From positions 15,577,442 through 15,641,441 of the forward strand of contig ML677348.1 in assembly GCA_007922305.1 (NCBI GenBank): 64,000 bases of DNA. The letters run 5' to 3'. The stretch is from Dermatemys mawii (Eukaryota; Chordata; Testudines; Dermatemydidae). The first letter of the stretch is position 1. The number at the start of each line of letters is the position of its first letter. Of the stretch, positions 1 to 11,329 are shown in pieces. A program made the translations under genes and the position numbers. The notes beneath the pieces are model-generated. The model saw only the letters and a list, made by a program, of their open reading frames with translations, ran no database searches and was not told where the DNA came from.

Positions 1-3000
1 TATGTAAATCTAGGAAGGTCAGGAAGAAACATGCTTATTCTTTGATCTATAATGTTAACATGATCTGTTATTTACAAGCAACAGTTCTAAGCAGTAGACA
101 GGCCCAACCTTCTGTACTGTGAATTTGGCCTGTTTAAAGTGGTGATACTATGCAATATGGAAAATATGTATTATTTCAATGCAGATTGGCATGTGTGACT
201 AATTATGGTTGTTGGCATGTGACACATTTTGAGGGAACAGGGGCTTGGTTCCAGTACTTGGATGTCTTATGAGAACTTTCTTTTATAGACGTTTTTTAAT
301 ACTAAAAGTTTTTTTTCCAAGACACCAAGAGACCAAGGGTGGAATGGACATGTGTAACACATCTTGAAGAACAAGAGTTACAGAATAGGTCAGTAATGCA
401 CTTTTTTTTCAAGTGTATGTAAAACTATCTAGTAATTATATCAATTCAAGAATATAAAGTCTGTAAATATGGCATAACTCCTTCCCTGCCACAATCCAGC
501 AAACAATTTATTCGTTAAAATAAGTGTTTTGGCAAGAATAGGTTTAGGCCTCGAGCACTTAAACACATGCTTAACTTCACTCACCTCATCAGTCCTATTG
601 ACTTCAATGGGACTACTCACATAGGTTCTGATCAAAAACCCATTGGAGGCTTTCCATGGGCTTTCAAATGGGCTTCAAGCATACTGGGAAATCAGACACA
701 GGCTTAAATATGTATAGAATTAGAGACTTGGTTACTTTCTTCAACCCTTTGACAGGGATATGTAGTTTTTAAGTACAAAGGATAATTATCACCAATCTTT
801 GAAGGCTATTGCAAAGCAGGCTGAGAAGAATCAGTGTGAAAAGGAAAGTTTAGACCACAGAGAAGTTAGAAAGGAGTTAATATTAAGGACAGGAATACAA
901 TATAAGGAAGGCTAGGATGGACAATACGTAGCTATAAATCAGGATATACAGCACTTATTTAATTTACAGTAGCAAGTTTATTGGCATCATGGACATATAT
1001 TAGCATTCAGTTATGGCTATTAAGCTGTTTTATTTATTATTATTTATTTTATTGTTGTAATCATAATAATCTTTTTAATATTTTTTTACCTGAAGGGGCT
1101 CCACGCACCTAATTTTGAATCACTTTCCACTCATTTACTTGTCCCTACCAAGCTCATCAGAGACTCAGGGCTAACAGAACTGATGAACATTCCAAAGCAG
1201 AATGCAATTTAAGACACAGAGGATCAGACCAAGTGGAGTTAAGAAACTGCCATATCTTTTTATTTTGAATCACTGTTCCACCTCTCCTTTGACACTGCAG
1301 CGTCCCCATGAGAATTCACTTCCCAGAAACTGTTTACATATACACAACTCCAACTGTAGTGAGGGTGTGTTTCTGTTGCTGATAAAGAGGTAGCCAAAAT
1401 GAGGTAAAACTTCTTAAATCTTAAAATCCGTCTGTTTTTCTTTTGCTTTGTTAATGCCAAAGGTCTTTATTCCACATGGGCTCAATCCTACTCCCATTGA
1501 AATCAATGGAATTTTTGCTATTGACCTAAATGAAAATGAAATTGAGCCAATTGTCGGTATGGACTGAAAAATTGTATGTTGATCATGGAATCTGGTTTTG
1601 AGGTATAACACAACAAACTACACCTCAGTACCAAGAAACCCTTCACTAATTAAACAAATTAGTCTCAATTATCTAAACTGACTTGGCTTTAGTTTCCAAA
1701 AAAGTTACACTGTTTGTCAAGGTCAGGCCAGGGTGAGTTGTTAAAATTACAATCTCCTGAAAGCCACAAGTTATTATTGGAATACTGACAGGCCCTTAAT
1801 GATAGCAACACAAATGGCACATCTCTAAGCAAAATATTCTAAAACTAATTGTCTGTATCCTTGGATGTACAATGCACTGAAAGTCATCTGCTGAATAGCT
1901 GTTTCAACTAGGTTTTTGGCCTAGTCTCCCTGTGTTCTATGTCCAGTGTGACTTGTTGGTTTGCCAAAAAAGAAAAAAAGAGAAGAAGAAAAATAAAAAT
2001 TCCTATGTTTAAAGGTAGTGCTGGAACAGGAGCAATTTAGGCTTCATTGCAGCCCCTGAACCAGATGTTCAGTGCTGGGGCTCTTTAGACATTTCTATTA
2101 TTGCAATATAGTCATGAAATGAAAGTCTCATACAATGTGGTAAGAGAGCTATATGCATAATTAACTTTATTTTTGATCAATTTAGCCAGAAACTCTGCCT
2201 CCTCTTCCACTGGTACAAGTGGCTCAGAAATGGTGTGGTTCTACACCGTCTTGGCATTTAGTATAAATAATACCATCTTTCAACTTCCTCAGTACCTAGC
2301 TGCAAACAGAGTCTGGCTGATGTAAAACCCAGGCAAGACTGAGATGTTGCTGGAATGAAGAGAGAACTCTTCTTCCCTTGTAACTATTGAAAGCATCTGC
2401 CTTCAGATTAATAAATAGATGAACTGGCCCAATGCTAAAACAGACACCCAAAGACTGGTTACCAAACTTTGTCTTGAAACTTTTGACCTCACTCATTTCT
2501 AGCTGTTACATTAGAAACTGAGAAAATGTAATGTTTTATAAGAGAATATGAAGAAAAACAAAATTCAGAAAAAATGATTTCCCCACACAAGTTTTAAAAT
2601 TCCATGAATACCCTGAATTGCATTCCATTAATTAAAATCTATTACTAAATCGATATGACAGTGTAAGCATTGTAAAATGTAACCTTGCTGCAGTGAAATT
2701 AATTGGAAAACATACTGTCATAATTCTCTCCTATTTGAATCCTTATGCCATGGATGTCACCGTTGCACCTGAGTGCCTGTTCTGGTCAGAATTTGATGAA
2801 CTTTATTTACTTGAGATGGTAGCTACAATTCCAATTCTACAAACATTTAGGCTTGGGGTTTACCTTTATGCAAATGAGTGGTTCTATTGACTTCAATAAG
2901 ACCACTCACAGACATAAAGATAAGCACTAGAACTGTATGACGATGGAGGTTCTGTTTCACAAAGTAGTTCGAGATTTTGAAATTTGACTGTGTTCCAGAT

Positions 3001-3405
3001 AGGAATAAAACCCAAACACTGCAAAATTCTCTAAAGGAAAATTCCAAAATTTTTGTTTCAAGTATATTAAAACATCAAAATCAAAATGAAACAGTTCAAA
3101 GCTTTGTATTAGAAAACAAAATTAAACAAAAAACTCAAAACAAAAAGTAATTTAAAATGAAAATCGAAGTGTTTGTTCTAAAAATGACAATGTTTTCTGG
3201 TTTACTTTTGAAAAAAAATCCTGGAAAAATCAACCCAATTTCACAAAATGTTTCAGTTATGAAAGAATTTCAATTTCCTATGGAATATAGTTTGATCTAG
3301 GTTTCTCTGATCAGCTTTAGTAGGCACATGTATAAATGCTTGCAGGATCAAAGCCTGAGAGAAAGATTGAAATCCCTGAAGCTTCCTGTTGATCAGTTTC
3401 TTCCA
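1..3405. other. AT-rich intergenic spacer with MITE fragments
   Basis: No exon, RNA gene or long reading frame is supported. The stretch has A/T-rich simple sequence around 1023-1075 and several pieces of a dispersed palindromic repeat that carry the core TTGACTTCAATGGGA or its decayed forms (about 556-640, 1480-1525 and 2860-2935). Around 3030-3290 lies a very A/T-rich run of 'gaaaatttt/tttcaaaat' words that recurs elsewhere in the window. Short reading frames of 60-95 codons here look random. Confidence 0.7.
2860..2935. repeat. short palindromic MITE-like repeat
   Basis: The sequence is an imperfect inverted repeat centred near 2892: GAGTGGTTCTATTGA on the left pairs with the reverse complement of CTTCAATAAGACCACTC on the right. 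The same TTGACTTCAAT core occurs near 600, 1490, 5175, 40775 and, decayed, 21395. The fold and repetition fit a short nonautonomous DNA element or a repeat derived from one. The superfamily cannot be named from sequence alone. Confidence 0.5.
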
Positions 3406-3407
3406 TA

Positions 3408-3818
3408 CAGTAGATCCTCGGAGTTACAAACTGACCAGTCAACTACACACCTCATTTGGAACTGGAAATACACAACCGAGCAGCAGAAGAGACAAAAAAA
3501 CAATAAGACTCCCCCAAAAGAAACCCAAAACAACAAGCCAAAAACAAAAACAGTACAGTACTATGTTAAACATAAGCTGCTAAAAAAAAAGGGAAAGCTA
3601 AGAAAAAAGATTTGATACGATAAGGAAACTGTTTCTCTGCTTGTGTCATTTAAATTAAAATAGTTAAAAGCAGCATTTTTCTTCTGCATAGTAAAGTTTC
3701 AAAGCTGTATTAGGTCAAAGTTCAGTTGTAAACCTGTGAAAGAACAACCATAATGTTTTGTTCAGAGTTGCGAACATTTCAGAGTTACGAACAGCCTCAA
3801 TCCTCTGAGATTCTACTG
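3408..3818. mobile_element. Tigger-like (Tc1/mariner) MITE, copy 1
   Basis: A 411-bp noncoding element flanked by TA on both sides (3406-3407 and 3819-3820). The left end starts CAGTAGATCCTCGGAG and the right end, reverse-complemented, starts CAGTAGAATCTCAGAG, so the terminal inverted repeats are clear. The inside holds repeated AGAGTTACGAAC words. A TA target duplication with CAG-starting termini is typical of the Tc1/mariner/pogo (Tigger) group. A second copy is at 46136-46502. No transposase is encoded; the A-rich 95-codon frame at 3328-3615 is not a gene. Confidence 0.7.
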
Positions 3819-3820
3819 TA

Positions 3821-5740
3821 TTTTGAAAGTCAGCTTTCTCTCTCTTTAAGCTTACCTTAGCTTTTAAACATTCTCATAAATGTCTTCTATCACTTTGCAT
3901 ATCTTTGTCTATATAATGCAAGGAAAAATATGAGTTTTACTCTTTCCATGCAGCATGACTTTTAAATTTGTACATTTATGTGACCAAAAAATGTCTTACT
4001 AACCAGAGACAAAATCAGACTATATACTCATGGGCAAACAATCACCCTGTATTAAAAAAAACCTGTGAATCAGGTTTACAGACAATTTAATCAATTAACA
4101 CAAAATTTAATCCGAGAAACAATTGATGACAAGCCCTTAGAGTACATCTGTTTTGAAGCCAGGGGAGTGAATGGCAGCTTCTGTAGATGTTTCTGCGCTA
4201 TTTGCACTCTGGCTAGCACACAAAAAATAGAAGTGAGAATGCGAAGACATTGACTTCAGAGCAGGCTGTACAAGTCCATCTGACCCCCCAACCCACCCTG
4301 ATACATATTCACTTGTGCATCCAGCACTGAAGCCCTCACCATGATCCTCACTTCTATGTTTAGCAAGCTAACTAGAGTACAGCTGACATGGGTAAGTCTA
4401 CATGATCGGTCATTCATATCCCCAGCTGCAACACAGACATATCCTTAATCTAAGAAAGTAGAGGTGAATTGAAATGGTCAGAAAGTCACCATGCCTAGAA
4501 TATATATAGATTAGTTCATGACCTAAACTGTGATCACAACTCTTTAAAACCACTTTGCTTTCTGCTCATTAGCACATAGTATATCAAAAAGTTGTAGACT
4601 GAATTCAAATCCTGCAGTGTCAATGGGTAATTAAGTCATATTTGGATGAGAATTAATCAAATCAACCTTCTCTATTGTTAATAAGTCATGTTTTTGTTTT
4701 TTTGTTTGAATTATTAGAATCAGATGCCTCTGTTATGCTGACTCCCAACTTCTCTATATCACACTGTTCTCTGAATTACCCATAATAACAGTTTTTATGT
4801 TTTCAGTTTCAGTGTAATGTACGGTAACATTTTGTTTTCATATATATTTTATTTCCTCTCAAGCATGCAGTTTAAATTACATCTGCCAAGCCCGGTGCCC
4901 ACCCTCAGGATCGTGGTTTAATCATTTTCTTCAAAATATATATTTTTGTTTCCTATGAGGTTTTAGCCTGTGACATATGTATAAATATATATTTTATATA
5001 TAATTATATAGCTATATTAAAAACTGTCACAGGCTAAAACCACAAGGGAAACAAAGACAAAGGCAAATCACTGGAGAGACGTTTTGCTCAGAACCTGAGA
5101 TAATTAAAATATGGGATTGTGCTTTAAGCTTGATCTTTTAGTACTAGAATTACAGGTCCTGATCCAGAACTCATTGAAGTCAATAAAGAGACTCCCAATT
5201 ACTTTAGCAGGCTTGGGATTTGACCCAGACATATGTGGTTTGGCATTTAATTTAGAGACTGGGTACTTCAGTCAGAACTAATTATGGCTAATTATATTTC
5301 TTTTAATTAGTCAGACATTTGCAGCTGGTTCAAAGATTTTGGAACTTGCTAGGAATAAAATGTTGGCTACTGACTCTGAGGTAAGACCGCGCTATCGGCA
5401 TATGGTTGTAAGGCAATGGATCACACTCTGAGTTCCAGTGTGGCCAAACCCATACCTTCAAAATCATGAGTCAGTCCCTAAAAATAATGAGATTGGTTTA
5501 AAAATCATGACATTAAGAGAAAATGTTGCGTTCTTTTCATTTGTCATCTGTTTTTTTGAGTCTTTAGGTTTCACTCAGGTTACCTTTTATGAGGGTTAGA
5601 AAGTTACTTTAAAAAAAAAAGAATGCTCAGATGTTCATCTAATCACTCATCACCAGGAGTTGGGGCTTTAAGTAAAACATCAAATACCATGAGACTCATG
5701 GTAGAAATCACCAGAGTAAGGAAAACTGCAACCTCTACAG
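3821..5740. other. intergenic spacer
   Basis: Apart from the hairpin at 4948-5055, this stretch holds only a decayed palindromic-MITE piece (about 5153-5235, with 'gatccagaactcattgaag') and a repeat built from 'aaatcatgag' words (about 5455-5715) that looks like an old interspersed element. No gene is seen. Confidence 0.6.
4948..5055. repeat. 27-bp inverted repeat with AT-rich loop
   Basis: The left arm (about 4948-4975, containing GAGGTTTTAGCCTGTGAC) is matched in inverted orientation by the right arm (about 5027-5055, containing GTCACAGGCTAAAACC). The spacer is about 50 bases of almost pure A/T (TATATA words). The arms differ by only a few bases. It could be a small foldback transposon or a cruciform-forming site; no coding or RNA gene is evident. 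Confidence 0.65.
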
Positions 5741-5744
5741 GGCT

Positions 5745-6545
5745 CTAGAAGCAAGGGTGTAGGAGTCGGGGGGAGCAGGCTGTGCTCTCATCCATCTTCC
5801 TGGCTGAGAGTTAGGTTCCAGGTAAGGACACATGAATCCTGGAGATGAATTCATGGCTGTACAGATCTTGTTGATGGGAGGGCTTTGGCTTCCTCAGCCA
5901 TGGGATGCTGTTCTGGGAAGAAGGTCTTCCGGGAAGAGATGTGGTCCACCAGACCACAAAGGGGAAAAGCATCTTCATGCACCAACTCAACAAATAAGTG
6001 AGGAGGATTTTTTACAAGGTTCAGTGTAAGAAGGTGACAAAAGCCCACAGGTAAGCAGAAAAGAAAGGTGACCTTAACAGAAGTCTAGGTGTTGGGGGCT
6101 GGTAGGACATGGAAAATTACAATAGGGTCATAGGAGCAACAAGAGGAAAATCAATGGGGGAAATTTGCTCGATATTTTAGAGGTCTATGCAAAATGTAAA
6201 GGGTATGGAGAATAAAGACAAAGAACTATAAATAAGTATTATTATATAAGATAAATTATGACTTAATTTGCATCACAGAGACTTGGTTGGATAAGTTTCA
6301 TAACTGGAATATTGGTATAGAGGCATGCAGCTTGTTCAGGAAGGACAAGCAGGATGAAGAGGGAGGATGTGTTACATTATAAATCAAGAACTTTTTCTGA
6401 GATCCAGAAGCAGGTGAGAGGCAGGCCAGTTGAAAGTCCCTGGATAAAGCTAAAAGGGGTAAACAAACTCAGAGAACTTGTAAGGAACATTTCATGGGAA
6501 GAAAATCTAAGGGAAAAAGGAGTTCAGGATTGCTAGCAGTTTCTC
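5745..6545 (+). mobile_element. CR1-type LINE fragment: ORF1 end and endonuclease start
   Basis: Translation near 5870-6010 gives a decayed GGLWLPQPWDAVLGRRSSG-like stretch that resembles the region just before the CR1 endonuclease. Near 6255-6360 the plus strand reads LICITETWLDKFHNWNIGIE, which is the N-terminal apurinic endonuclease signature (ITETWLD) of CR1. From about 6460 it reads KLRELVRNISWEENLREKG, the linker before the reverse transcriptase; the same linker occurs in the minus-strand copy at 8640-9236. The C-terminal half of the endonuclease is missing between these pieces, so the copy has an internal deletion. The usual 3' tail is absent and homology stops near 6545. Several stops and frameshifts make it non-functional. 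Confidence 0.7.
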
Positions 6546-6574
6546 AAAGTTTGCATTTGTTGGTCAGGACATTT

Positions 6575-6600
6575 CTCTCTTTTTTTTTTTTTTTTTGATT
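6575..6600. repeat. poly-T tract
   Basis: A run of about 17 T follows TCTCTC. It may be the reverse of a retroposon poly-A tail or plain homopolymer expansion. It sits just after the CR1 fragment and before an A/T-rich dispersed repeat (6600-6730). Confidence 0.8.
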
Positions 6601-6784
6601 TTACTGAAAAGTGCAGGGGAAAAATAGCTTTGGGGGTTTTGGATGAACATCCCCTCTAAATTAGTAAAAAAAATCCCAAACCCAGACATTTGCCCTTGGA
6701 AATTTTCATTTTGACCAACAAGCCGTTTTGTACCGAACAATGAAATAAACTTCAGCTAGCTAAAATATGCACTATACGCTACAG

Positions 6785-7340
6785 CACGGGTCAACAACCT
6801 ACAGTATGCATGCCAAAGGTGGCATGCAAGCCAATTTTTAATGGCATGCTGCTGCCAGCCGAGGTCCCGGCCACTGGCCCCACTCAGCCTGCTGCCAGCC
6901 TGGGTGAAGGAAATCCCAGACCGGCAGCAGGCTGAGTGAGGCCAGTGGCCGGGAACCCGCAGCAGCAGCAGGCTGAGCGGAGCCGGCGGCCAGGAACCCA
7001 GAGCGGCAGTGGACTGAGGGCTCAGCCTGCTGCCGGTCTGGGGTTCTGGCCTCTGTCTCCTGCCAGCCGAGGTCTCAGCCACCAGCCCCACTCAGCCTGC
7101 TGCTGGCCTGGGGGTTCCCTTCACCAAGGCCGGCAGCAAACTGAGCAGGGCCAGTGGCCGGGACCTCGGCTGGCAGCAGTGTGCCATGGCACACATGCCC
7201 TAGGTTGCCGACCCCTAATTATAGACTTATAGAGAGATCTTCTAAAAAACATTAAAATGTATTACTGGCACATGAAGCTTTAAATTAGAGTGAATAAATG
7301 AAGACTCGGCACACCACTTCTGAGAGGTTGCCGACCCCTG
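6785..7340. mobile_element. hAT-like nonautonomous element with GC-rich core
   Basis: The left end CACGGGTCAACAACC and the right end GGTTGCCGACCCCTG are inverted copies (consensus CAGGGGTCGGCAACC). The flanking 8 bases, CGCTACAG at 6777-6784 and CCCTACGG at 7341-7348, agree at 6 of 8 positions, as expected for an old hAT 8-bp target duplication. A second GGTTGCCGACCCCT lies inside at about 7203-7217, so the element may be a composite of two related MITEs. Its core (6845-7190) is very GC-rich and forms long inverted repeats. The reading frames of 98-111 codons here are by-products of the GC-rich sequence. Confidence 0.65.
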
Positions 7341-7534
7341 CCCTACGGGTGTTAAAAGTGATATCAAACCAACATTAAATTCATAAGCAGTTACTCCAAT
7401 TCCATGAGATTTCTAAGTGTGCCTTTAAACAGTTCAAAATTTTGTCTCATGTGCAGCATTCTATGCTTCCTTCTCTCTCTGCAGCAACAGACGAAGGGCA
7501 AGAATGACCCACAGAAACAACACATACTAAAAGC

Positions 7535-7950
7535 CATTGGCTCTCAACCTTCTCAGACTACTGTGCCCCTTCCAGGAATCTGATTTGTCTCGCATACTTC
7601 AAGTTTCACCTCACTTAAAAACTACTTGCTTATAAAATCAGACATAAAAATACAAAAGTATTTTGTTCAAGTACACTGTTACTGAAAAATTGCTTACTTT
7701 CTCATTTTTACCATATAATTATAAAATAAATCAATTGGAATATAAATATTGTACCTACATTTGAGTGTATAGTGTAGAGAGCAGTATAAAACAAGTCATT
7801 GAATGAAATTTTAAATTTGTACTGACTTGGCTAGTGCTTTTTATGTAGCCTGTTGTAAAACTAGGCAAATATCTACATAAGCTGATGTACCATCTGAATG
7901 GTACTTTGTGTACTCCCAGGGGTATGCGTACCCCTGGTTGAGAATCACTG
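7535..7950. mobile_element. hAT MITE, family A, copy 1
   Basis: A 416-bp noncoding element with termini CATTGGCTCTCAACC and GGTTGAGAATCACTG (inverted repeats of the hAT type CAGTGGTTCTCAACC). It is flanked by CTAAAAGC (7527-7534) and CTATAAGC (7951-7958), an 8-bp target duplication with one mismatch. A second copy, nearly the same length and similar throughout, is at 24057-24466. No transposase; it would need a hAT transposase supplied elsewhere. Confidence 0.85.
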
Positions 7951-8271
7951 CTATAAGCGCTCTTAAAAGAGGCTACAGATAAACTTGTCTACACCAGTAA
8001 GAAGCACCTTTACAAACAGAGGTGCTCACCTCACCACAAGAAGGCAGAACAGGGCCCCTTCCCACCTGCAAGTACCAGTTCATCCGCTGCACTGCCTGAG
8101 ACTGCTAGCTTTGCAGACTGACCTAGGAAGCAGCAGCAGTCTCTCTCTGCTGTCCCCAGGCCTGCTGACAGCAATTCTGGGCCCCATGACAGAACAGTCA
8201 ATGGGCCCCTGCAGACATGGTCTGCCTGATACTCAGGCAGTGCTGCACCAGCTCAGTGATCTGCTGTTACC

Positions 8272-9526
8272 CTGTCAAAGAAAGCTATTGGTTGGTTTGA
8301 CACTATTTGTTCTTGACAAATCCATGCTGACTGTTATTTACCACCTTATTTTCTTCTAGATGTTTGCAAAATGATTGTTCAGTTATTTGCTCTGTTCTCT
8401 TTCTGGGTACCCAAGTTAAAATGACTAGCCTGTAATTCCTCGGTTGTCCTTATTTCCCTTTTTATAGATTAGCATTATAATTGCCCTTTTCCAATTTTTT
8501 GGAATCTCTCCCATCTTTCATGACTTTTCAAAAATAATTACTAATGGCTCAGATATCTCCTCAGTCAGCTCCTTGAGTATTCTAGGATGCATTTAATCAG
8601 ACTCTGGTGACTTGAAGAAATCTAATTTGTCTAAATATTTTAACTTGTTTTTTTCCCTACTTTTGCTGCTAATCCTACCTCATTTTCACTGGCATTCACT
8701 ATATTAGATGTCCACTCACCACAAACCTTGGTGAAAACCAAAATGAAATCATTGAGCACCTCTGCCATTTCCACATTTTCTGTTATTGTTTTTCCTCCCT
8801 CATTAAGTAATGGGCCTACCCTGTCTTTGGTCTTCCTCTTGCTTCTAATGTATTTGTAGAATGTTTTCTTGTTACCCTTTATGTCTCTAACTAGTTTGAT
8901 CTCGTTTTGGGCCTTGATCTTCCTAATTTTGTCCCTACGTATTTGTGTTATTTGTTTATATCGACCCTTTGTAATTTGACCTAGTTTCCACTTTTTGATG
9001 GACCCTTCTTTGAGTTTTAGATCATTGAAGATCTCCTGGTTAAGCCAGGGTGGTAACCTCTTGCCATACTTTTTATCTTGCCTATGCAGTGGGATAGTTT
9101 GCTCTTGCACCCTTAATAATGTCTCATTGAAAAACTGCCAACTGTCTGCAATTGTTTTTCCCCTTAGACTTGCTTCCCATGGGATCTTACCCACCAACTC
9201 CCTGAGTTTGCTAAAGTCTGCCTTCTTGAAATCCATTAACCTTATTCTGCTGTTTTCCCTTCTAGCTTTCCTTAGAGTTATGAACTGTCATTTCATGATC
9301 ACTTCCATCAAAGCTGCCTTCCACTTTCACATCCTCAACCAGTTCCTCCTTATTTTTCAAAATCAAATCTAGAACAGCTTCTCCTCTAGTAGCTTTCTCC
9401 ACCTTCTGAAGTAAAAATGTGTCTCGAATACAGTCCAAGAACGTGTTGGATAATCTGTCCCCTGCTGTGTTGTTTTGCCAACAGATGTCTGAATAGCTGA
9501 AGTCCCCCATCCGCACCAAGAACATA
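8272..9526 (-). mobile_element. CR1-type LINE fragment, minus strand (endonuclease end to RT start)
   Basis: Read on the minus strand from 9525, the sequence encodes the C-terminal CR1 endonuclease ([11 protein letters not shown], then [12 protein letters not shown]) in the frame 9525-9262. It then encodes the endonuclease-RT linker in a 198-codon frame at 9236-8640 ([18 protein letters not shown], then [15 protein letters not shown] and [15 protein letters not shown]). Past 8640 the frame breaks but RT-like words continue (a decayed NYRPVSL region near 8435, then QSAWICQEQ near 8310) down to about 8272. There is no 3' tail, unlike a normal 5'-truncated LINE insertion, so the 3' part was lost later or the copy was rearranged. 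The 198-codon open stretch is long for the region but is only a fragment of ORF2. Confidence 0.85.
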
Positions 9527-9955
9527 AGGTTGTTCCTATTTGCTGATTTGTCCTAATTTGCAAAAAATTGCTATCTGATATAGCTAATTCCTGCAGATAG
9601 CAGTTTCTTATACCATTGAATGTGTGAAATTGCTATCTGTAGCAGTGCTATCTGTTGTAGCTAATTCCTACAGATAGCAGCTTTTTACACCACTGAGTAT
9701 CTGAAGCTGCTATATGTACGAATTTGCTATCTCTAGCAGCAACAGGTCCTACTTTGCTTAAAAAAAACCCAAAAACCTATCTGATGTAGCTAATTCCTAC
9801 AGATAACAGTTTCTTAGACCACAGCTGTGTGAAACTACAATCTGTAGGAATTTGCTACCTGTAGCAGGGAGCGGTAGTGATTTGTTACCATTCGCAGTTA
9901 CAGATACATGTTTGTTCTTATTTGCTGACTTGTCCTAATTTGCTAAAACTTGACA
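9527..9955. repeat. tandem block of palindromic units
   Basis: Three diverged copies of a roughly 110-bp unit follow each other. Each contains the palindrome-forming words 'gctatctg...tagctaattcc' and 'tacagatagcag'. The block is bounded by a direct repeat of about 31 bases (TTTGCTGATTTGTCCTAATT on the left at about 9531-9561, and its near-identical partner at 9913-9943). It directly abuts the broken end of the CR1 fragment. It may be a short satellite-like array or a foldback element. No coding potential. Confidence 0.65.
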
Positions 9956-10558
9956 AGGTATGGGATGGAAGCATAAAGTGTTCAGCTTCCAAACATGTGG
10001 AGGATAATTTAAACTCTTAGTTTCCTTAGAGTTCGCCTTCAATATATACTTCTATGCTGGTGCAATGTCTGACCATTGCAGTTCATCAACTCAGGAGGCC
10101 AGCATAAGCAGCAATGCACTTGTCCTGTTGCCTTGACTGAGAAAGGATTCTGATCAAAGGGAGTGTAGATTCCAGTAACCTCCTGGGATAATATCTCATT
10201 GGAGATGAAAGGGCTTGTTCAGAAAGAGGTTTTGAAGTCTGTCTCCATGCAGGTGTATTTTATTTTGGGGGCCTGGGTAGAAAGGAGACAGAAGTATTTT
10301 TCATTTCCTATTTCCTTCTCTGAGTGCCATCTATGTTTACCTGAAATTACAGGGTCAAAATATGGCTGACATCACACAGAGGCATTAGTGGTGGTGGAGG
10401 TGAGAAGAGGGCCAAAAAGTCCTTTCTCTCCCCCAAACACACTCATGCATGTGGAAGCCATAATGTTGCTGCTGCCTAAAAACCCCCATGGCAAACAGGT
10501 AGGAGCAGAAGGCACTGCCAGCTATACTGAGCATCCCAGAGAAGCCATGCTCTGTGTG
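9956..10558. other. spacer, nothing recognised
   Basis: Unique-looking sequence with one 72-codon frame (10388-10606) that has no recognisable motif and runs into the LTR. No feature is supported. Confidence 0.5.
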
Positions 10559-10578
10559 CAGTGTATGCTGCTACACCT

Positions 10579-11329
10579 TGGAGCAAGACGCAGCCCTGAA
10601 ACATAAACTCTTGTATCAGAGGCCTAGTATGAGGCATGAGGCCTCGTCAGAGGCCTGAAGCCTGAACCAAAGGCATAACTAAGCAAATATGGGCTGTGAG
10701 CCAGAGGCAGGCCCTAATTGCAGAACCTGGCAAGAAAAGGGCTGCTAGAAAGTACATGCTAATGATATAAGTAGTTGTGCCAAGATGGCACCTGACATCC
10801 TGATACGAAGACACTACACAGAGATAACAAGCAACAGCCAGGTGCACCTCAGAGACAGGGTGAAAAGGACAGCATGATGGATAGATCTGTGTGTTTGAGC
10901 CAGCATGATCAAAAGAGGAGACAGCACCCTAATCAGGCAAGGGGCTATACCTCAATGTGACAGTTGAGATGAGTAATTGGTCCTGCACTCTATAAAAGGA
11001 GGAGCCAGGGGACACATCGATGTCTGGCCGAGGGGGCAGTGGAGAGTCCTGCCACTGACTGAGCTGTGTCCATTGTCTGGGGGCACATATGTACTAGCAA
11101 ACCCATTGATATCTAATCCGGTGAGCCAGAGACTGTTTCATTTGACAGTAAATCTGGCCGGGTTCCTTCATACCTTACTAGAGTCTGTGGTCTTTGGGGG
11201 TTCTCTCGGGGTCTGCTGTGTCAGCTATCTGTGCAGAGCTGGGACAGCACACAGAGGGAACACACACACAGCCGACTGATATCATCATCGAACAAGAGCA
11301 GAGCACCACACTGGTAGCAACTGACAACA
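10579..11329 (+). repeat. solo LTR inserted in hAT copy 1
   Basis: A 751-bp sequence starting TGGAGCAAG and ending GACAACA (TG...CA), flanked by a perfect 5-bp repeat CACCT at 10574-10578 and 11330-11334. The matching region of hAT copy 2 (about 13748-13760, GCTACACCTATTCTG) gives the empty site with one CACCT, so both boundaries are supported by an internal control. A TATAAAA box lies at 10991, in plus orientation. No internal gag or pol sequence is present. A 5-bp duplication fits an endogenous retrovirus or a Gypsy-like element; the class is not resolved. Confidence 0.8.
10991..10997 (+). promoter_or_regulatory. TATA box of the solo LTR
   Basis: TATAAAA followed by GGAGGAGCC, about 410 bases from the LTR left end, is where an LTR promoter would be expected. 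Activity is unknown. Confidence 0.5.

Noticed and set aside
3328..3615. 95-codon Lys/Asn/Gln-rich frame
   Set aside because: It lies across the start of a Tigger-like MITE and reflects A-rich composition.
9527..9955. CRISPR-like array
   Set aside because: The units are diverged, palindromic and of uneven spacing, there are no unique spacers, and the genome is a vertebrate one.
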